40,234 bases of DNA from Methanobrevibacter sp. (GTDB lineage: Archaea > Methanobacteriota > Methanobacteria > Methanobacteriales > Methanobacteriaceae), in the NCBI RefSeq assembly GCF_015062985.1, contig NZ_SUTI01000005.1:1-40234 (forward strand), written 5' to 3'. A model generated the notes under the pieces. It was not told the DNA's origin, searched no databases, and saw only the letters and a program-made list of their open reading frames with translations. The translations under genes were made by a program, and so were the position numbers. Positions 1 through 8,729 of this stretch are shown here, piece by piece (position 1 is the stretch's first letter; each line of letters opens with the position of its first letter).

Positions 1-113
1 TAGCACAAGAAGCAAGAGAAATCGAAAAAGCAAATGATACTGTTTTAAGAACCCCTCACATGAAAGAAGGAAACCCTGGTTGTAAAACAGAATTAATCTC
101 AAAACCACAATAA
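1..113 (+). CDS. mtd: C-terminal end of F420-dependent methylene-H4MPT dehydrogenase (partial)
   Basis: An open frame enters from the left edge and stops at TAA 111-113, leaving 36 residues. The tail contains EAREIEKANDTVLRTPH, which I recognise from memory as the conserved C-terminal end of Mtd. Mtd is the F420-dependent methylenetetrahydromethanopterin dehydrogenase of CO2-reducing methanogenesis, a cytoplasmic enzyme that moves electrons between F420H2 and the methenyl/methylene-H4MPT couple. The N-terminal part lies outside the window, so the call rests only on this tail. A hairpin terminator follows directly. The gene converges on hisB. Confidence 0.6.
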   Translation, partial: AQEAREIEKANDTVLRTPHMKEGNPGCKTELISKPQ

Positions 114-150
114 GTAGCATAATTGCTACTTCATTTTTTTATTTTTTTTT
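112..150 (+). terminator. Hairpin terminator after mtd
   Basis: AAGTAGCA at 112-119 pairs perfectly with TGCTACTT at 124-131 around a 4-base loop. A T-rich run follows at 134-150. The stem begins inside the stop codon of the upstream gene, and the structure lies between two convergent genes. Confidence 0.75.
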
Positions 151-214
151 ACGAAGAGAATGTAATATATTTTTTACAATAGTTTTTAAAAAATAAAGAA
201 ATAGCTAATGAAAG

Positions 215-793
215 CTATAAAACTCCTTTTGTAGAAGGAATCTGATCATGTTCAATTTTAATTGCATCCTTTAGGGATTTGGCGAACGCCTTAAAAACAG
301 CCTCGCATTTATGATGGTCGTTAGCTCCTTCAACAGTCCCATAGATATTTAAATTGGCACTTGAAGCAAAGGATTCGAAGAAATGAATAACAACATCAGA
401 AGTCATATCACCGATTTTTTCATTCTTAAAATCCAAGTTCATATTGCAGTAGCTACGGCCGCTGATATCAATTGCAACGGTAGCGACTGACTCGTCCATA
501 GGAACAATTGCATGGGACATTCTTTTTATTCCTTTTTTATCGCCGATAGCTTCATTGAATGCCTCTCCCAATAATATTCCAACATCTTCAATAGTGTGAT
601 GATCATCAATCTCAATGTCTCCGGCAGCCTGAACATCCAAATCTATCATGCTGTGTTTTGAAAATGACTCCAGCATGTGATTGAAGAAATTCACTCCGGT
701 GGAAATATTGTATTTTCCTGTTCCATCCAAATTCAATTTGATGTTGATATCGGTTTCTGATGTTTTTCTTGAAAGGTTTGCGTTTCTTGTCAT
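215..793 (-). CDS. hisB: Imidazoleglycerol-phosphate dehydratase HisB
   Basis: The 192-residue protein is a complete monofunctional HisB. It dehydrates imidazole-glycerol phosphate to imidazole-acetol phosphate in histidine synthesis, using a di-manganese centre. The two internal half-repeats each show their metal-binding motif: HHTIED at residues 65-70 and HHKCE at 160-164. There is no fused phosphatase domain, as is usual in archaea. It is the last gene of a possible modE-ferredoxin-hisB run, with 39 bp to the ferredoxin. The other histidine gene in this window, hisD, is 32 kb away, so the pathway is scattered. Confidence 0.96.
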   Translation of the reverse strand: MTRNANLSRKTSETDINIKLNLDGTGKYNISTGVNFFNHMLESFSKHSMIDLDVQAAGDIEIDDHHTIEDVGILLGEAFNEAIGDKKGIKRMSHAIVPMDESVATVAIDISGRSYCNMNLDFKNEKIGDMTSDVVIHFFESFASSANLNIYGTVEGANDHHKCEAVFKAFAKSLKDAIKIEHDQIPSTKGVL

Positions 794-832
794 AGTATAA
801 CCTATAAAATAATTAATATACTCTTAAATAAT

Positions 833-1033
833 TCAAGGCTCTTCTCCAGGACGTATGATTTTAATGCATTGTGTAGGGCATTCCATTGCACATAAAGTGC
901 ATACATGGCAATATCTTAAATCCAATATATGTGCAACATTAGTTATCTTCCAAATTTTAGCTGCTTTTGGACAAATCTCATAACAGTTACCGCAAGCAAT
1001 GCATTCATCCTCATCCACTAAAATCTGTAGCAT
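833..1033 (-). CDS. Two-[4Fe-4S] ferredoxin-type protein
   Basis: This 66-residue protein has two classic 4Fe-4S cysteine motifs: C11-x2-C14-x2-C17-x3-C21-P and C42-x2-C45-x2-C48-x3-C52-P, with an extra Cys56. It is soluble and has no other domain, so it is an electron carrier or a small subunit of a larger redox complex. It lies 14 bp downstream of the ModE-like regulator and is probably cotranscribed with it. This suggests, by inference only, a link to molybdenum/tungsten enzymes such as formylmethanofuran dehydrogenase or formate dehydrogenase. The electron partner cannot be read from the sequence. Confidence 0.88.
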   Translation of the reverse strand: MLQILVDEDECIACGNCYEICPKAAKIWKITNVAHILDLRYCHVCTLCAMECPTQCIKIIRPGEEP

Positions 1034-1047
1034 ATAATCTCTCCACT

Positions 1048-1740
1048 TTATAATTTCAATGTTGCAACTGACATGGCCTTGAATCCCAGATATACATCCT
1101 TACCAATGTTGAGATTTAATTCCTTTTCAGCTGACACGGTAATGTCAGAACATAAAACCACACCTCCAACATCAACCTTAACGCGAATAATCTCATTTTT
1201 AAGTTTCATTTCAATGATTTGTCCTTTGAGAATATTACGGATGCTTGATGTTTGAGGTTCCAACATTAAAAAGATATTATCATAACTGATTAATGCCAGT
1301 ACCTTATCTCCAATTTTATAGTTTCTATTTAATGGAGCATTAATTTCAAATTCTTCCATTTTGATTGTCATTACGCCTTTGATATTATTAATATCAACAA
1401 TTTCCGCTTCAATTTCATTAACATCCTTGTGAAGCTCCATGATGGCGTTGATCTTTTTACATTCTTTTAAGATAGAGTATCCTTCTTCGGTGAGTGAAGT
1501 TCCTCCACCCCCGCCTTTTCCGCCTTTGGTTGTACTTACAATTTTTACATCAAGTGTTGACTCCATTTTTTCAATATAGTTTAATGCAGTTCTATAGGAA
1601 ACCTTAATTTCCTTAGCGGCACTTGTTAAGGAACCAGTCTCCAAAATAGATTCCAACAAGCGATATTTCTTAGTATCTAACAAAAAAGAATTACCGTCTA
1701 CATTAATTTTATATTCAACACCTGCACTTACATCAGCCAT
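1048..1740 (-). CDS. modE: ModE-type molybdate/tungstate-responsive regulator
   Basis: The protein has 230 residues. Residues about 15-90 form the winged-helix DNA-binding domain of the ModE family, including the glycine-rich wing (KGGKGGGGG) typical of that group. Residues about 110-230 form two TOBE/molbindin-like repeats that bind oxyanion in ModE; the second begins near RNILKGQI. ModE homologues sense molybdate or tungstate and control transport and cofactor genes. The start is supported by a GGGGGA ribosome site about 8 bases upstream. The ferredoxin gene follows 14 bp downstream. No transporter genes are in the window, so the targets are unknown. Confidence 0.88.
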   Translation of the reverse strand: MADVSAGVEYKINVDGNSFLLDTKKYRLLESILETGSLTSAAKEIKVSYRTALNYIEKMESTLDVKIVSTTKGGKGGGGGTSLTEEGYSILKECKKINAIMELHKDVNEIEAEIVDINNIKGVMTIKMEEFEINAPLNRNYKIGDKVLALISYDNIFLMLEPQTSSIRNILKGQIIEMKLKNEIIRVKVDVGGVVLCSDITVSAEKELNLNIGKDVYLGFKAMSVATLKL

Positions 1741-1800
1741 TATAAATCCCCCGAAATATAATATATTATTTATGAATTTTATTATTAAATAATTTTTCCA

Positions 1801-3360
1801 TTAATTCCTAAATTCCATTTTTTCGACAAAGTCCAATAATTTGTTTACAATTTTTGATAAAGGACCTAATTTAGAACCGTAATCCCGTAAGGTTTCAATA
1901 TCATCTTTATCAAAGAATTTGACAATAATCAATGCAAAGAAATAGACTATCATACAAAGTATAATGCCCGGGAATAACCATAATGTTGTTTTTGGTATGA
2001 ACAATCCAAATAAGCCCATGATTGCAGTTGCAACCAATATCTTTAAAACCGCTCTCTTAGGCGCTTTGGTTTTAGTTAATTTGAATACAAAAAAAACGCA
2101 CGGAACCATCATTAAAAAGCAGGCAATTGCTGTTGCTGTAGCCCCTCCTGCAATACCTAAAAAAGGAACCAAAAACCAGCAAAGAACTGCAGTAATAAAG
2201 GAACCAAATATCAAAATATACATTGGAATCCTAGGATTTCCAATACCCTGAACTATACTGGTGGATATGGCGAATATTGAATAGAATGTCATGCCTATGG
2301 ATAAAATTGCCAATGCGGAAGCTCCGGCAACATAAGCTGGAGTCTTGAAATAAAGTAAACGTAAAGTAGGTGCAGCAAACAAGGCAAGCCCAATGCACAT
2401 CGGCACTACAAACAATAAGGAGATTTTGTATGCCCTGCTTACATATTTTTGAAGGGTCGGAATATCCTTAACCTTGAAAGCCTCGGAAGAAGCCGGCAGA
2501 ATTGTAGTTGCAACAGAGATGGAAATCATCAGAGGCAATCTTGCAATCGGATCTGCCGCTGTAAAAAATCCTATATCGGTCAATGCTAAAAATTTACCCA
2601 TTACGATAGTACAGATATTATATATGAGCATTTCTGCAATAGCTGTTATAATGACTGGAATGGAAAATCTAACCAGGGTTATGGCCAATTTCAATTCATC
2701 ACGGTGGGAAAATTCAAAGTCTCCACTAGGTTTTGGAATGTATTTTGGCATCCAATACTTGAATATCAGCACAGCAGATAAAGCGGCAAGAGAATAACCG
2801 ATGACAGTACCCCACAATGCGCCAACAACTGACAAACCCACTAAAACAAATGCTGTTGCAAATAAAATCATGAATACCTGCTCGATAGCACGGGTATAAA
2901 TGATATATTCCATTTTATATACGCCTTGGAATGCCCCTCTAAATGCTCCCAAAACAACACTGAAAGGTGTGATAAGACCTATAATCTGCAATGGAACCAT
3001 TACTTCGGGTTTTCCCATATAATTAATGGCAATGAATGGCGCTATGACAAAAATCATCATGACCCCTAAGAACAGCCCGAAAAAGACCATGATTTTCAAA
3101 GCCGTGTAGATTGTCTGTCTGGCCATGTCATGATCGTCTACAGCCTCATATTCAGCAATGTATTTTGCTATTGCAGGAGGAAGTCCGCCTGACGCAAGAG
3201 TTTGGAAAATACCCTGGTATGACAAGGTTGTTCCAAGAATACCATTTGCAGTAGGACCCAATAAGGTAGCCATTAAAAAACGATATAAGTATCCGCCAAT
3301 ACGGAAAATTATATTTCCAATAAATATTATCAAACTACCTCTTACTAACTTATTTGCCAT
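1801..3360 (-). CDS. MOP-superfamily polysaccharide flippase
   Basis: This is a 519-residue integral membrane protein with roughly 12-14 hydrophobic segments. It opens with a signature of the PST/MurJ/SpoVB-type lipid-linked oligosaccharide flippases: an N-terminal FIGNIIFRIGGYLYRF stretch followed by LLGPTANGILG. Members flip undecaprenyl- or dolichyl-linked glycans across the cytoplasmic membrane. In a pseudomurein-walled methanogen the cargo could be a pseudomurein precursor or a surface glycan. The sequence does not decide between them. No glycosyltransferases are adjacent. It lies upstream of modE on the same strand with a 60-bp gap. Confidence 0.85.
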   Translation of the reverse strand: MANKLVRGSLIIFIGNIIFRIGGYLYRFLMATLLGPTANGILGTTLSYQGIFQTLASGGLPPAIAKYIAEYEAVDDHDMARQTIYTALKIMVFFGLFLGVMMIFVIAPFIAINYMGKPEVMVPLQIIGLITPFSVVLGAFRGAFQGVYKMEYIIYTRAIEQVFMILFATAFVLVGLSVVGALWGTVIGYSLAALSAVLIFKYWMPKYIPKPSGDFEFSHRDELKLAITLVRFSIPVIITAIAEMLIYNICTIVMGKFLALTDIGFFTAADPIARLPLMISISVATTILPASSEAFKVKDIPTLQKYVSRAYKISLLFVVPMCIGLALFAAPTLRLLYFKTPAYVAGASALAILSIGMTFYSIFAISTSIVQGIGNPRIPMYILIFGSFITAVLCWFLVPFLGIAGGATATAIACFLMMVPCVFFVFKLTKTKAPKRAVLKILVATAIMGLFGLFIPKTTLWLFPGIILCMIVYFFALIIVKFFDKDDIETLRDYGSKLGPLSKIVNKLLDFVEKMEFRN

Positions 3361-3410
3361 AATATACCCAAAAAAAATTACTTATTAATAATATAACTCA
3401 ATTTTAATAT

Positions 3411-3995
3411 TTAAATATACTTATTTAGAAAATTTTTAAATTCAGTTAAAGTTCTATTTAAAGACTCCATTCCATACTCATCATTTTTAATATCATCTAA
3501 AGAGTCATTGGACCAAAAAGAAGCGCCCAAATTAGAACCAAAAGGACCTCCGCTAACTGGGATTATTCCATGTATCATAAAATATGTTACATTTTTCAGA
3601 TGGGCAAAGTCCTGACCTCCGGTTCGGTCTCCACCAACGGCAATGCTCATTCCAATTTTGCCCCTTAAAATATTATAGTCAATTGCTTCCAAAGCCCTTG
3701 TCCTATCCATAATGGCTGCCATATTGCTGCTGATGCCACCGCTTTGGATAGGGGTTGCCAGAATAATTCCGTCAGCATTCAAAAGTCCTTCATAAACCTC
3801 TTTCATATCATCCTGAATAATGCATTTCCTGTTTTCCAGACAATAGTCACAGTGCATGCACGGCTTGATATCCTTGCCCTGGCATGTGAAAATTTCAGTT
3901 TCAAAGCCATCATCCTCTAGTTTATCAAGAGCTTCAGACAATACATATTCAGTTGTATTATTCCTTGGACTAGCACAAATTCCAAAAACTTTCAT
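3411..3995 (-). CDS. Iron-sulfur flavoprotein (NADPH-dependent FMN reductase family)
   Basis: The 194-residue protein has a flavodoxin-like fold. The N-terminal phosphate loop is ICASPRNNTTEY and the FMN-contacting segment is ATPIQSGGISSNM. A compact cysteine motif, C46-x2-C49-x2-C52-x5-C58, matches the unusual 4Fe-4S site of the Isf family known from Methanosarcina. Isf-type proteins transfer single electrons and have been linked to reduction of oxygen or peroxide and to ferredoxin-dependent chemistry. It is a single gene, divergent from the coiled-coil gene across an AT-rich gap. The physiological substrate cannot be assigned. Confidence 0.87.
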   Translation of the reverse strand: MKVFGICASPRNNTTEYVLSEALDKLEDDGFETEIFTCQGKDIKPCMHCDYCLENRKCIIQDDMKEVYEGLLNADGIILATPIQSGGISSNMAAIMDRTRALEAIDYNILRGKIGMSIAVGGDRTGGQDFAHLKNVTYFMIHGIIPVSGGPFGSNLGASFWSNDSLDDIKNDEYGMESLNRTLTEFKNFLNKYI

Positions 3996-4101
3996 TATAA
4001 CAATCCCATTAGTTCTTAAATTATTATATTAGAGAAAATTCTATAAAAATATTTATAATATTTAAATACAATATATAATATTGGATAATAAAGGGATAAT
4101 T

Positions 4102-4956
4102 ATGAAATATGGAAAAGGGATTGTAAAAAAATATTCAAGGGAGTATAACAGAACACTAAAAAATGGTGAAAAAAAGAAATATACGACAGAGCAGATTCAG
4201 ATTACCGTTCCTAAAAATCAGGATATCTATCAAAACGGTGAAGAAGTTCTTATTATCCCAAATAGTGAAATTGATGAATTTAAAAGTAGAGAGGAAGAAA
4301 TTGAATCATTGAAAGTGGCTATTTATTTGAATGTTGAGGAAGTGAACGAGTTGACTAGGCAATTGGAAGAAAATTTTAATCCATCTACTTTAGAATATGA
4401 AAACGAAATTACTGAATTGAAAGCTGCATTAAATGAAAAAAGCAACATGCTAAAAGAACTTGAAGAGAAATACAATACCCTCCATAAAAATAATATTGAT
4501 GACTTAAAGCAAGAAAACAGCATGATTAGAGACAAGCATTCAAAATTGATTGTTGAAAATGAAAACCTTAAAAGCAAATTCGTCAATATCAAAACAGAAA
4601 ATGAAAACCTTAAAACAAAATATTCCAGCATTAAGGAAGAGAATAAAAACTTAAAGAACAAATGCACAACATTAAGAGAAGAGCAAACTTCTATTAAAGC
4701 AAGCTATGATCAAGTTTCAACAAAATACGATCAGTTAAAACAGGAAAACCTCAACACCAAAACAAGCTATGCTGAAATGTATGAACTGAACGAAGGTCTG
4801 GAAAAAGACTATGAAGAACTTCGTTTGGAATACAACGATTTAGTTGACAGGTATAATGCCGTGGAAGAAGAATTATACGCTCTTAAAACAACAAAAAGCC
4901 ACGACGAATACATCGCCAATAAAGTTAAAGAATTTATTTTAAAAAGCGGGAATTAA
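4102..4956 (+). CDS. Coiled-coil protein with small N-terminal beta domain
   Basis: I do not recognise the family. The first ~55 residues look like a small beta-rich domain (YTTEQIQITVPKNQ, then EEVLIIPNSEI). The remainder is an almost uninterrupted charged coiled coil with repeated heptads of the ENENLKxK type and no membrane segment. I chose ATG 4102 because a GGGAT element lies about 8 bases upstream. An in-frame TTG at 4081 would add seven residues but has no ribosome site. The 3' end overlaps the convergent zinc-ribbon gene by four bases (TTAA). A structural or scaffold role is possible, but nothing in the neighbourhood decides it. Confidence 0.8.
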   Translation: MKYGKGIVKKYSREYNRTLKNGEKKKYTTEQIQITVPKNQDIYQNGEEVLIIPNSEIDEFKSREEEIESLKVAIYLNVEEVNELTRQLEENFNPSTLEYENEITELKAALNEKSNMLKELEEKYNTLHKNNIDDLKQENSMIRDKHSKLIVENENLKSKFVNIKTENENLKTKYSSIKEENKNLKNKCTTLREEQTSIKASYDQVSTKYDQLKQENLNTKTSYAEMYELNEGLEKDYEELRLEYNDLVDRYNAVEEELYALKTTKSHDEYIANKVKEFILKSGN

Positions 4957-5234
4957 AGAGTTTTATAATCGTCCTGAAACTCAGGATTCCATCTTTTAAG
5001 ACCCGGAATGAACATTACAGTGATGCCTGTAGCTTGTGTTTCAGGCAATCTTGGATTTTTTTCCATCATTTCTTTTGTTTTTCTGACAATCATTTCCTCC
5101 AAGGTAATATCAGGTTCTGTATATTCACCATCCTGATAACAATCACGACAGAATTCGGGGTTTAAACTTCCATCCTTGTTAGTGCCGTAATCCTCTTTTA
5201 CAATTGGTCTGCCGCATGAGTTGCAAAATCCCAT
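4953..5234 (-). CDS. Putative zinc-ribbon protein (zf_ribbon_2-like)
   Basis: This 93-residue soluble protein carries one zinc-ribbon-like site formed by C4-x2-C7 and C29-x2-C32. The spacer (KEDYGTNKDGSLNPEFC) and the following YQDGEYTEPDITLEEMI segment closely resemble the 'putative zinc ribbon' family (PF12674-like), a short protein or domain of unknown function in bacteria and archaea. The C-terminal ~45 residues are predicted helical plus an extended tail. A terminator separates it from fae-hps upstream, so it probably has its own promoter. The GGAG ribosome site is about 11 bases from the ATG. Confidence 0.8.
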   Translation of the reverse strand: MGFCNSCGRPIVKEDYGTNKDGSLNPEFCRDCYQDGEYTEPDITLEEMIVRKTKEMMEKNPRLPETQATGITVMFIPGLKRWNPEFQDDYKTL

Positions 5235-5252
5235 AAAAAAAAAGCTCCTTTT

Positions 5253-5291
5253 AAAAAAAAATAGTTGTAAATTAGAATAAATCTAATTTAC
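5253..5291 (-). terminator. Hairpin terminator after fae-hps
   Basis: On the minus strand GTAAATTAGA (5291-5282) pairs perfectly with TCTAATTTAC (5276-5267). A run of nine T follows at 5261-5253. The stem starts at the stop codon of fae-hps. Confidence 0.75.
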
Positions 5292-6541
5292 TATTCGTCT
5301 TTTACTTCAATATTTTCGTCTTCATCCATAGCAAGTCTCATGTTGTCTGGATCTGGGTCGAAATGTTCTAAGAAGTCTTGTGCAGCTCTTCTTACATCTC
5401 TTGAACCGATAATGTATCTACCTGCGATAATGATGTTTGCACCTTTTTCGATAGCTTCTTCAACATTATTAGGTTTGATACCACCAGCAACAGCAACAAG
5501 ACCTTTTTCACCGAGGAGTTTTTTAATATCTTTGATGTTACCCCATTCGGTCATGTCACTAGTGTCCTCGCCATGTTCAGCTCTGTAAGTTTCCATATCA
5601 ACATTTCTGTGTAATAAAACGATGTCAGGTTTCAAGTCTTCAGGAAGTTTTGCTAATTTTTTCTCAAATCCTGCAACGTTCATCATATCAAGTATGGAGT
5701 AAATACCTTGTTTTTGAGTTTCATGAATAGCCTTTGCAATGGATTCGACAGTACCGAGACCGGAAATTGCTACAGCGTCAGCAGTTTCATCAGCTGCCAT
5801 TTTAACTTCTACACGTCCAACGTCTAAAGTCTTTAAGTCAGCGATAATGAATGCATCAGGACGTAAGCTTCTGATTTTTCCAATAATTCCAACACCGAAT
5901 TTTTTAACAAGAGGGGTTCCTGCTTCAAGTAAAATTCTGTCATTGTCTGGTAAATCATTGATGATTCTTTCCATTGCAGCCTCATTGTCCAAATCAAGTG
6001 CAACTTGCAAGTATGGTGGTGACCAAAGTTTTTTGACTTTGAATCCCATGATTGGGTGAGTTCCACGGTCTTTTTCTGCAAGTACTTTTTCAATGGATGG
6101 GTATCCTTCCATCGCTCTTCTGATTGCTAATTTGGTTGCTCCGTAGTTATATTGATAGATTTTTCTGAAGTCTTTTGCAGAAGGATCTATGAATACGCTT
6201 ACATTAATTACAATGTCCTCTACAATGTCTTTTGGAATATATCCATCTTCTACTGCATCAGCTACTGCCCTTGCAACAGCGGTTTGTGCAGGTCCAAATA
6301 TTTTGCTAGCATCTTCTAAATCACCAACAGTTACTTTAGGAATGATTAAAGTAGCAGGTTTGGTCATTAAGTTAGGTCTGATTACACTTGTTAAAGGAGT
6401 GTGGCCTACGGAAAGGTTGGATAAACCGTTAGCAAATGCTTGACCAACAGGTCCAAATTTATCACCGATTAATAAATCAATGTGTGCTAATTCAGGGCCG
6501 TCTCCAATAAGAGCTTCTCCTATTTTATACATTGGGTCCAT
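5291..6541 (-). CDS. fae-hps: Bifunctional formaldehyde-activating enzyme / 3-hexulose-6-phosphate synthase
   Basis: The 416-residue protein is a fusion. Residues 4-~165 are Fae, which condenses formaldehyde with tetrahydromethanopterin; the catalytic His is H20, equal to H17 counted from Met4 (motif GDGPELAHIDLLIGDK). Residues ~170-400 are Hps, an OMP-decarboxylase-like TIM barrel (VALDLDN, ADLKTLDVG, VAGGIKPNN). In archaea lacking the oxidative pentose phosphate pathway, Hps runs in reverse to supply ribulose-5-phosphate. It releases formaldehyde, which Fae captures onto H4MPT. A GGAGG site 7 bases before the ATG supports the start at 6541. It lies downstream of thrS and ends at a strong terminator. 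Confidence 0.95.
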   Translation of the reverse strand: MDPMYKIGEALIGDGPELAHIDLLIGDKFGPVGQAFANGLSNLSVGHTPLTSVIRPNLMTKPATLIIPKVTVGDLEDASKIFGPAQTAVARAVADAVEDGYIPKDIVEDIVINVSVFIDPSAKDFRKIYQYNYGATKLAIRRAMEGYPSIEKVLAEKDRGTHPIMGFKVKKLWSPPYLQVALDLDNEAAMERIINDLPDNDRILLEAGTPLVKKFGVGIIGKIRSLRPDAFIIADLKTLDVGRVEVKMAADETADAVAISGLGTVESIAKAIHETQKQGIYSILDMMNVAGFEKKLAKLPEDLKPDIVLLHRNVDMETYRAEHGEDTSDMTEWGNIKDIKKLLGEKGLVAVAGGIKPNNVEEAIEKGANIIIAGRYIIGSRDVRRAAQDFLEHFDPDPDNMRLAMDEDENIEVKDE

Positions 6542-6597
6542 TAAATTTCCTCCATTATAAATAACATGTTATAGTTTATTTTTGTTTGTAAATATAA

Positions 6598-8424
6598 TTA
6601 TTGGAAGTTAATCCTTCTTGAAATATCCTTAGGTAAAGGCAATCTTCTGAAAGGTTTTCCTTCACATTTTTCATTGATTTCGGCTATTAGTTCATCAACT
6701 GTCATGTCAACCTTTTCACCGGTTTCACGAACGGTTACTTGGAACTTGCCGGTTCCCATTTCCTTGTCACCTATGACGAAAATATATGGAATCCATTCTT
6801 TAGCCGCATTTCTGATTTTCTTACCTACGCTTTCATCCCTGTCATCAATGTCAACACGGATATTTGAAGCATTGATTTTTTCATATAATTCTTCTGCGAA
6901 TTCCTTGTGATTTTCACCAACAGTCAAAATTCTTGCTTGAATCGGACTTAACCATGTTGGCAACATTGGGGATCTTTCATTGATTTCCAATGCGGTCTTT
7001 TCAAGCATTGCGCATAATACTCTTTCAATACTTCCGGTCGGTGAAGTGTGTAAGATTGTTGGGTTATGTTGCTCGCCGTCTTCACCCAAGTAGGTAATTC
7101 CAAATCTTTTACCACTTTCAACGTCGATTTGGACAGTAGGGTTTTCGATTGGGCGGCCTAAAGCATCGATGTTTGCTAAGTCAATTTTACATACCCAGTA
7201 ATGATGTCTTTCAGGTAAGATTTCTAAAAGAATCGGTTTTCCGAATTTGTTTGCAATTTCATACATCCATTCTTCGTTGTCTTCAAAGAAGTCTTGGGTC
7301 GCTCTGAAAATTACCTCAAAGTCAAGGTTTAAATCCTTACCTGTCTGCATACACATGTCGGTTTGATTTGAAAACTCTTCCAAGGATGAAGGAATGTCAG
7401 CACAGAATGAATGACAATCCGGCATTGTGAATGCCCTTAATCTTTTAAGACCTACAACTTCCCCTTTTTTCTCGTAACGGAAACTGTAAGTGGATAATTC
7501 ATAGATTTTTGCAGGCAAGTTTTTCCAGGTCAAGTATGAATCTGCCATTAATCTGAAAGCTCCGAAACAGCATGCGAACCTGAGCATTAGGTTCTTTTTG
7601 GTGTCGGTTCTGTATTGCCTTTCACCGAATTTGTATGCATGTTGATAAATTGCTTCATTGTCCAAATCGTAAAAGATTGGAGTTTCAACAGGCATTGCTC
7701 CACGCTCAACAGTAAGATTATAGACATAATCAGCCAATAAATCTCTGATTAAACGTCCTTTAGGATACCATCTGAGGTTTCCGACATCGGATGCAGGTTC
7801 GTAATCACAGATTTCCTTTTCTCTCATTAATTTAACGTGTGGAGGTTCACCTTCATCAGATGCACCCTGTCCAAGTTCATAATCAACAAGCTGTTTGAAA
7901 GCTCTATTTTCAAAATTAAAGTCTTCGATTTGAGTGATTTTGTTTCCTTCAAGAATCTGCCATTTTGAAGGTTTTCTTTCAACTTTTGCATCATCGGCAT
8001 CATCGGCAGTAATGGTTCTTGAAAGTTCACTTAATGGATGTCCTTTACAAGAGATTTCAAATGCCTTGTACCATCCGAAAGGTACTCTTTTTACATTAAA
8101 GTCTTCAGCGAGTAAAGCTTCTTCCGCATCTTTTAAGATTTGAACAGCAACTTTTGGAGAACTTAATGATGAAGATAAGTGAGCATATGGATACAATACG
8201 ATATTTTCAGCCTTAACTTGATCATTAGTCTTTTTGACTTCGCTGACTAAATTTTTAACAATACCTTCTGGATTATTTTCATCGTCTTTTTCAACAGCTG
8301 TAAATACTACCAAAGAGTCATCGAAGGAACCTTCTTTTTTAGCTTCCTCAATGTCTTCGGCTACAGGTGTTTTATTTTTTACATTGTAATTTAAATAATC
8401 AGAATGAATTAATAAAATTCTCAT
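6598..8424 (-). CDS. thrS: Threonyl-tRNA synthetase, archaeal type
   Basis: The 608-residue protein has the archaeal ThrRS layout. A D-aminoacyl-tRNA-deacylase-like editing domain occupies residues 1-~140 (MRILLIHSDYLNYNVKNKTP). It is followed by the class II catalytic core, with motif 2 in STYSFRYEKKGEVVGLKRLRAF and zinc-site residues around CCFGAF, DCHSF and the late HTS. The anticodon-binding domain is at about 500-600 (LPTWLSPIQARI). It charges tRNA-Thr and edits Ser-tRNA-Thr. A GGTGGT ribosome site sits 4 bases before the ATG. A TTTATATA element at 8474-8467 is a plausible own TATA box. Confidence 0.96.
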   Translation of the reverse strand: MRILLIHSDYLNYNVKNKTPVAEDIEEAKKEGSFDDSLVVFTAVEKDDENNPEGIVKNLVSEVKKTNDQVKAENIVLYPYAHLSSSLSSPKVAVQILKDAEEALLAEDFNVKRVPFGWYKAFEISCKGHPLSELSRTITADDADDAKVERKPSKWQILEGNKITQIEDFNFENRAFKQLVDYELGQGASDEGEPPHVKLMREKEICDYEPASDVGNLRWYPKGRLIRDLLADYVYNLTVERGAMPVETPIFYDLDNEAIYQHAYKFGERQYRTDTKKNLMLRFACCFGAFRLMADSYLTWKNLPAKIYELSTYSFRYEKKGEVVGLKRLRAFTMPDCHSFCADIPSSLEEFSNQTDMCMQTGKDLNLDFEVIFRATQDFFEDNEEWMYEIANKFGKPILLEILPERHHYWVCKIDLANIDALGRPIENPTVQIDVESGKRFGITYLGEDGEQHNPTILHTSPTGSIERVLCAMLEKTALEINERSPMLPTWLSPIQARILTVGENHKEFAEELYEKINASNIRVDIDDRDESVGKKIRNAAKEWIPYIFVIGDKEMGTGKFQVTVRETGEKVDMTVDELIAEINEKCEGKPFRRLPLPKDISRRINFQ

Positions 8425-8729
8425 TTAACCACCATATATTAATGATTTAATTTTTATTTTTAATATTATATAAAAATTAGGAAAAGGACAAAAAAGCCAA
8501 TATCTGGCTTAAATTTTAATTATAAAATAATTGAAATTAGGGTGTACAATATCACAAAATCTTATGATAACTAGTCGAATAAAATCATTCCAATTGAAAA
8601 TAATGGATGAGGATTATTAAAATAATTAATATCCATTTTAATAGGCATATGAAAATAATTATTGTTCAACATTTTGAAAATTTATCATGATTAGATAATT
8701 TAATAAACACCCGGAATATATTATAAAAT
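8425..8729. other. Divergent intergenic region between thrS and the cfbB-like gene
   Basis: This is 305 bp of AT-rich non-coding sequence; no convincing ORF was seen on either strand. It holds a probable thrS TATA box on the minus strand (TTTATATA, 8474-8467) and a terminator-like hairpin on the minus strand (8488-8510). A weak TATA-like TTTAATAA at 8699-8706 lies about 27 bp before the plus-strand ATG at 8730. No ribosome site is visible there, so that gene may be leaderless. Confidence 0.6.
8488..8510 (-). terminator. Terminator-like hairpin upstream of thrS
   Basis: On the minus strand AAGCCA (8510-8505) pairs with TGGCTT (8499-8494) around a 5-base loop, followed by a run of T. It lies upstream of the apparent thrS promoter, so it would end a minus-strand transcript that starts within 8511-8729. 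Confidence 0.4.

Noticed and set aside
5340..6443. Plus-strand and alternate-frame ORFs across fae-hps
   Set aside because: They are antisense or frame shadows of a well-supported gene and show no domain or start signals.
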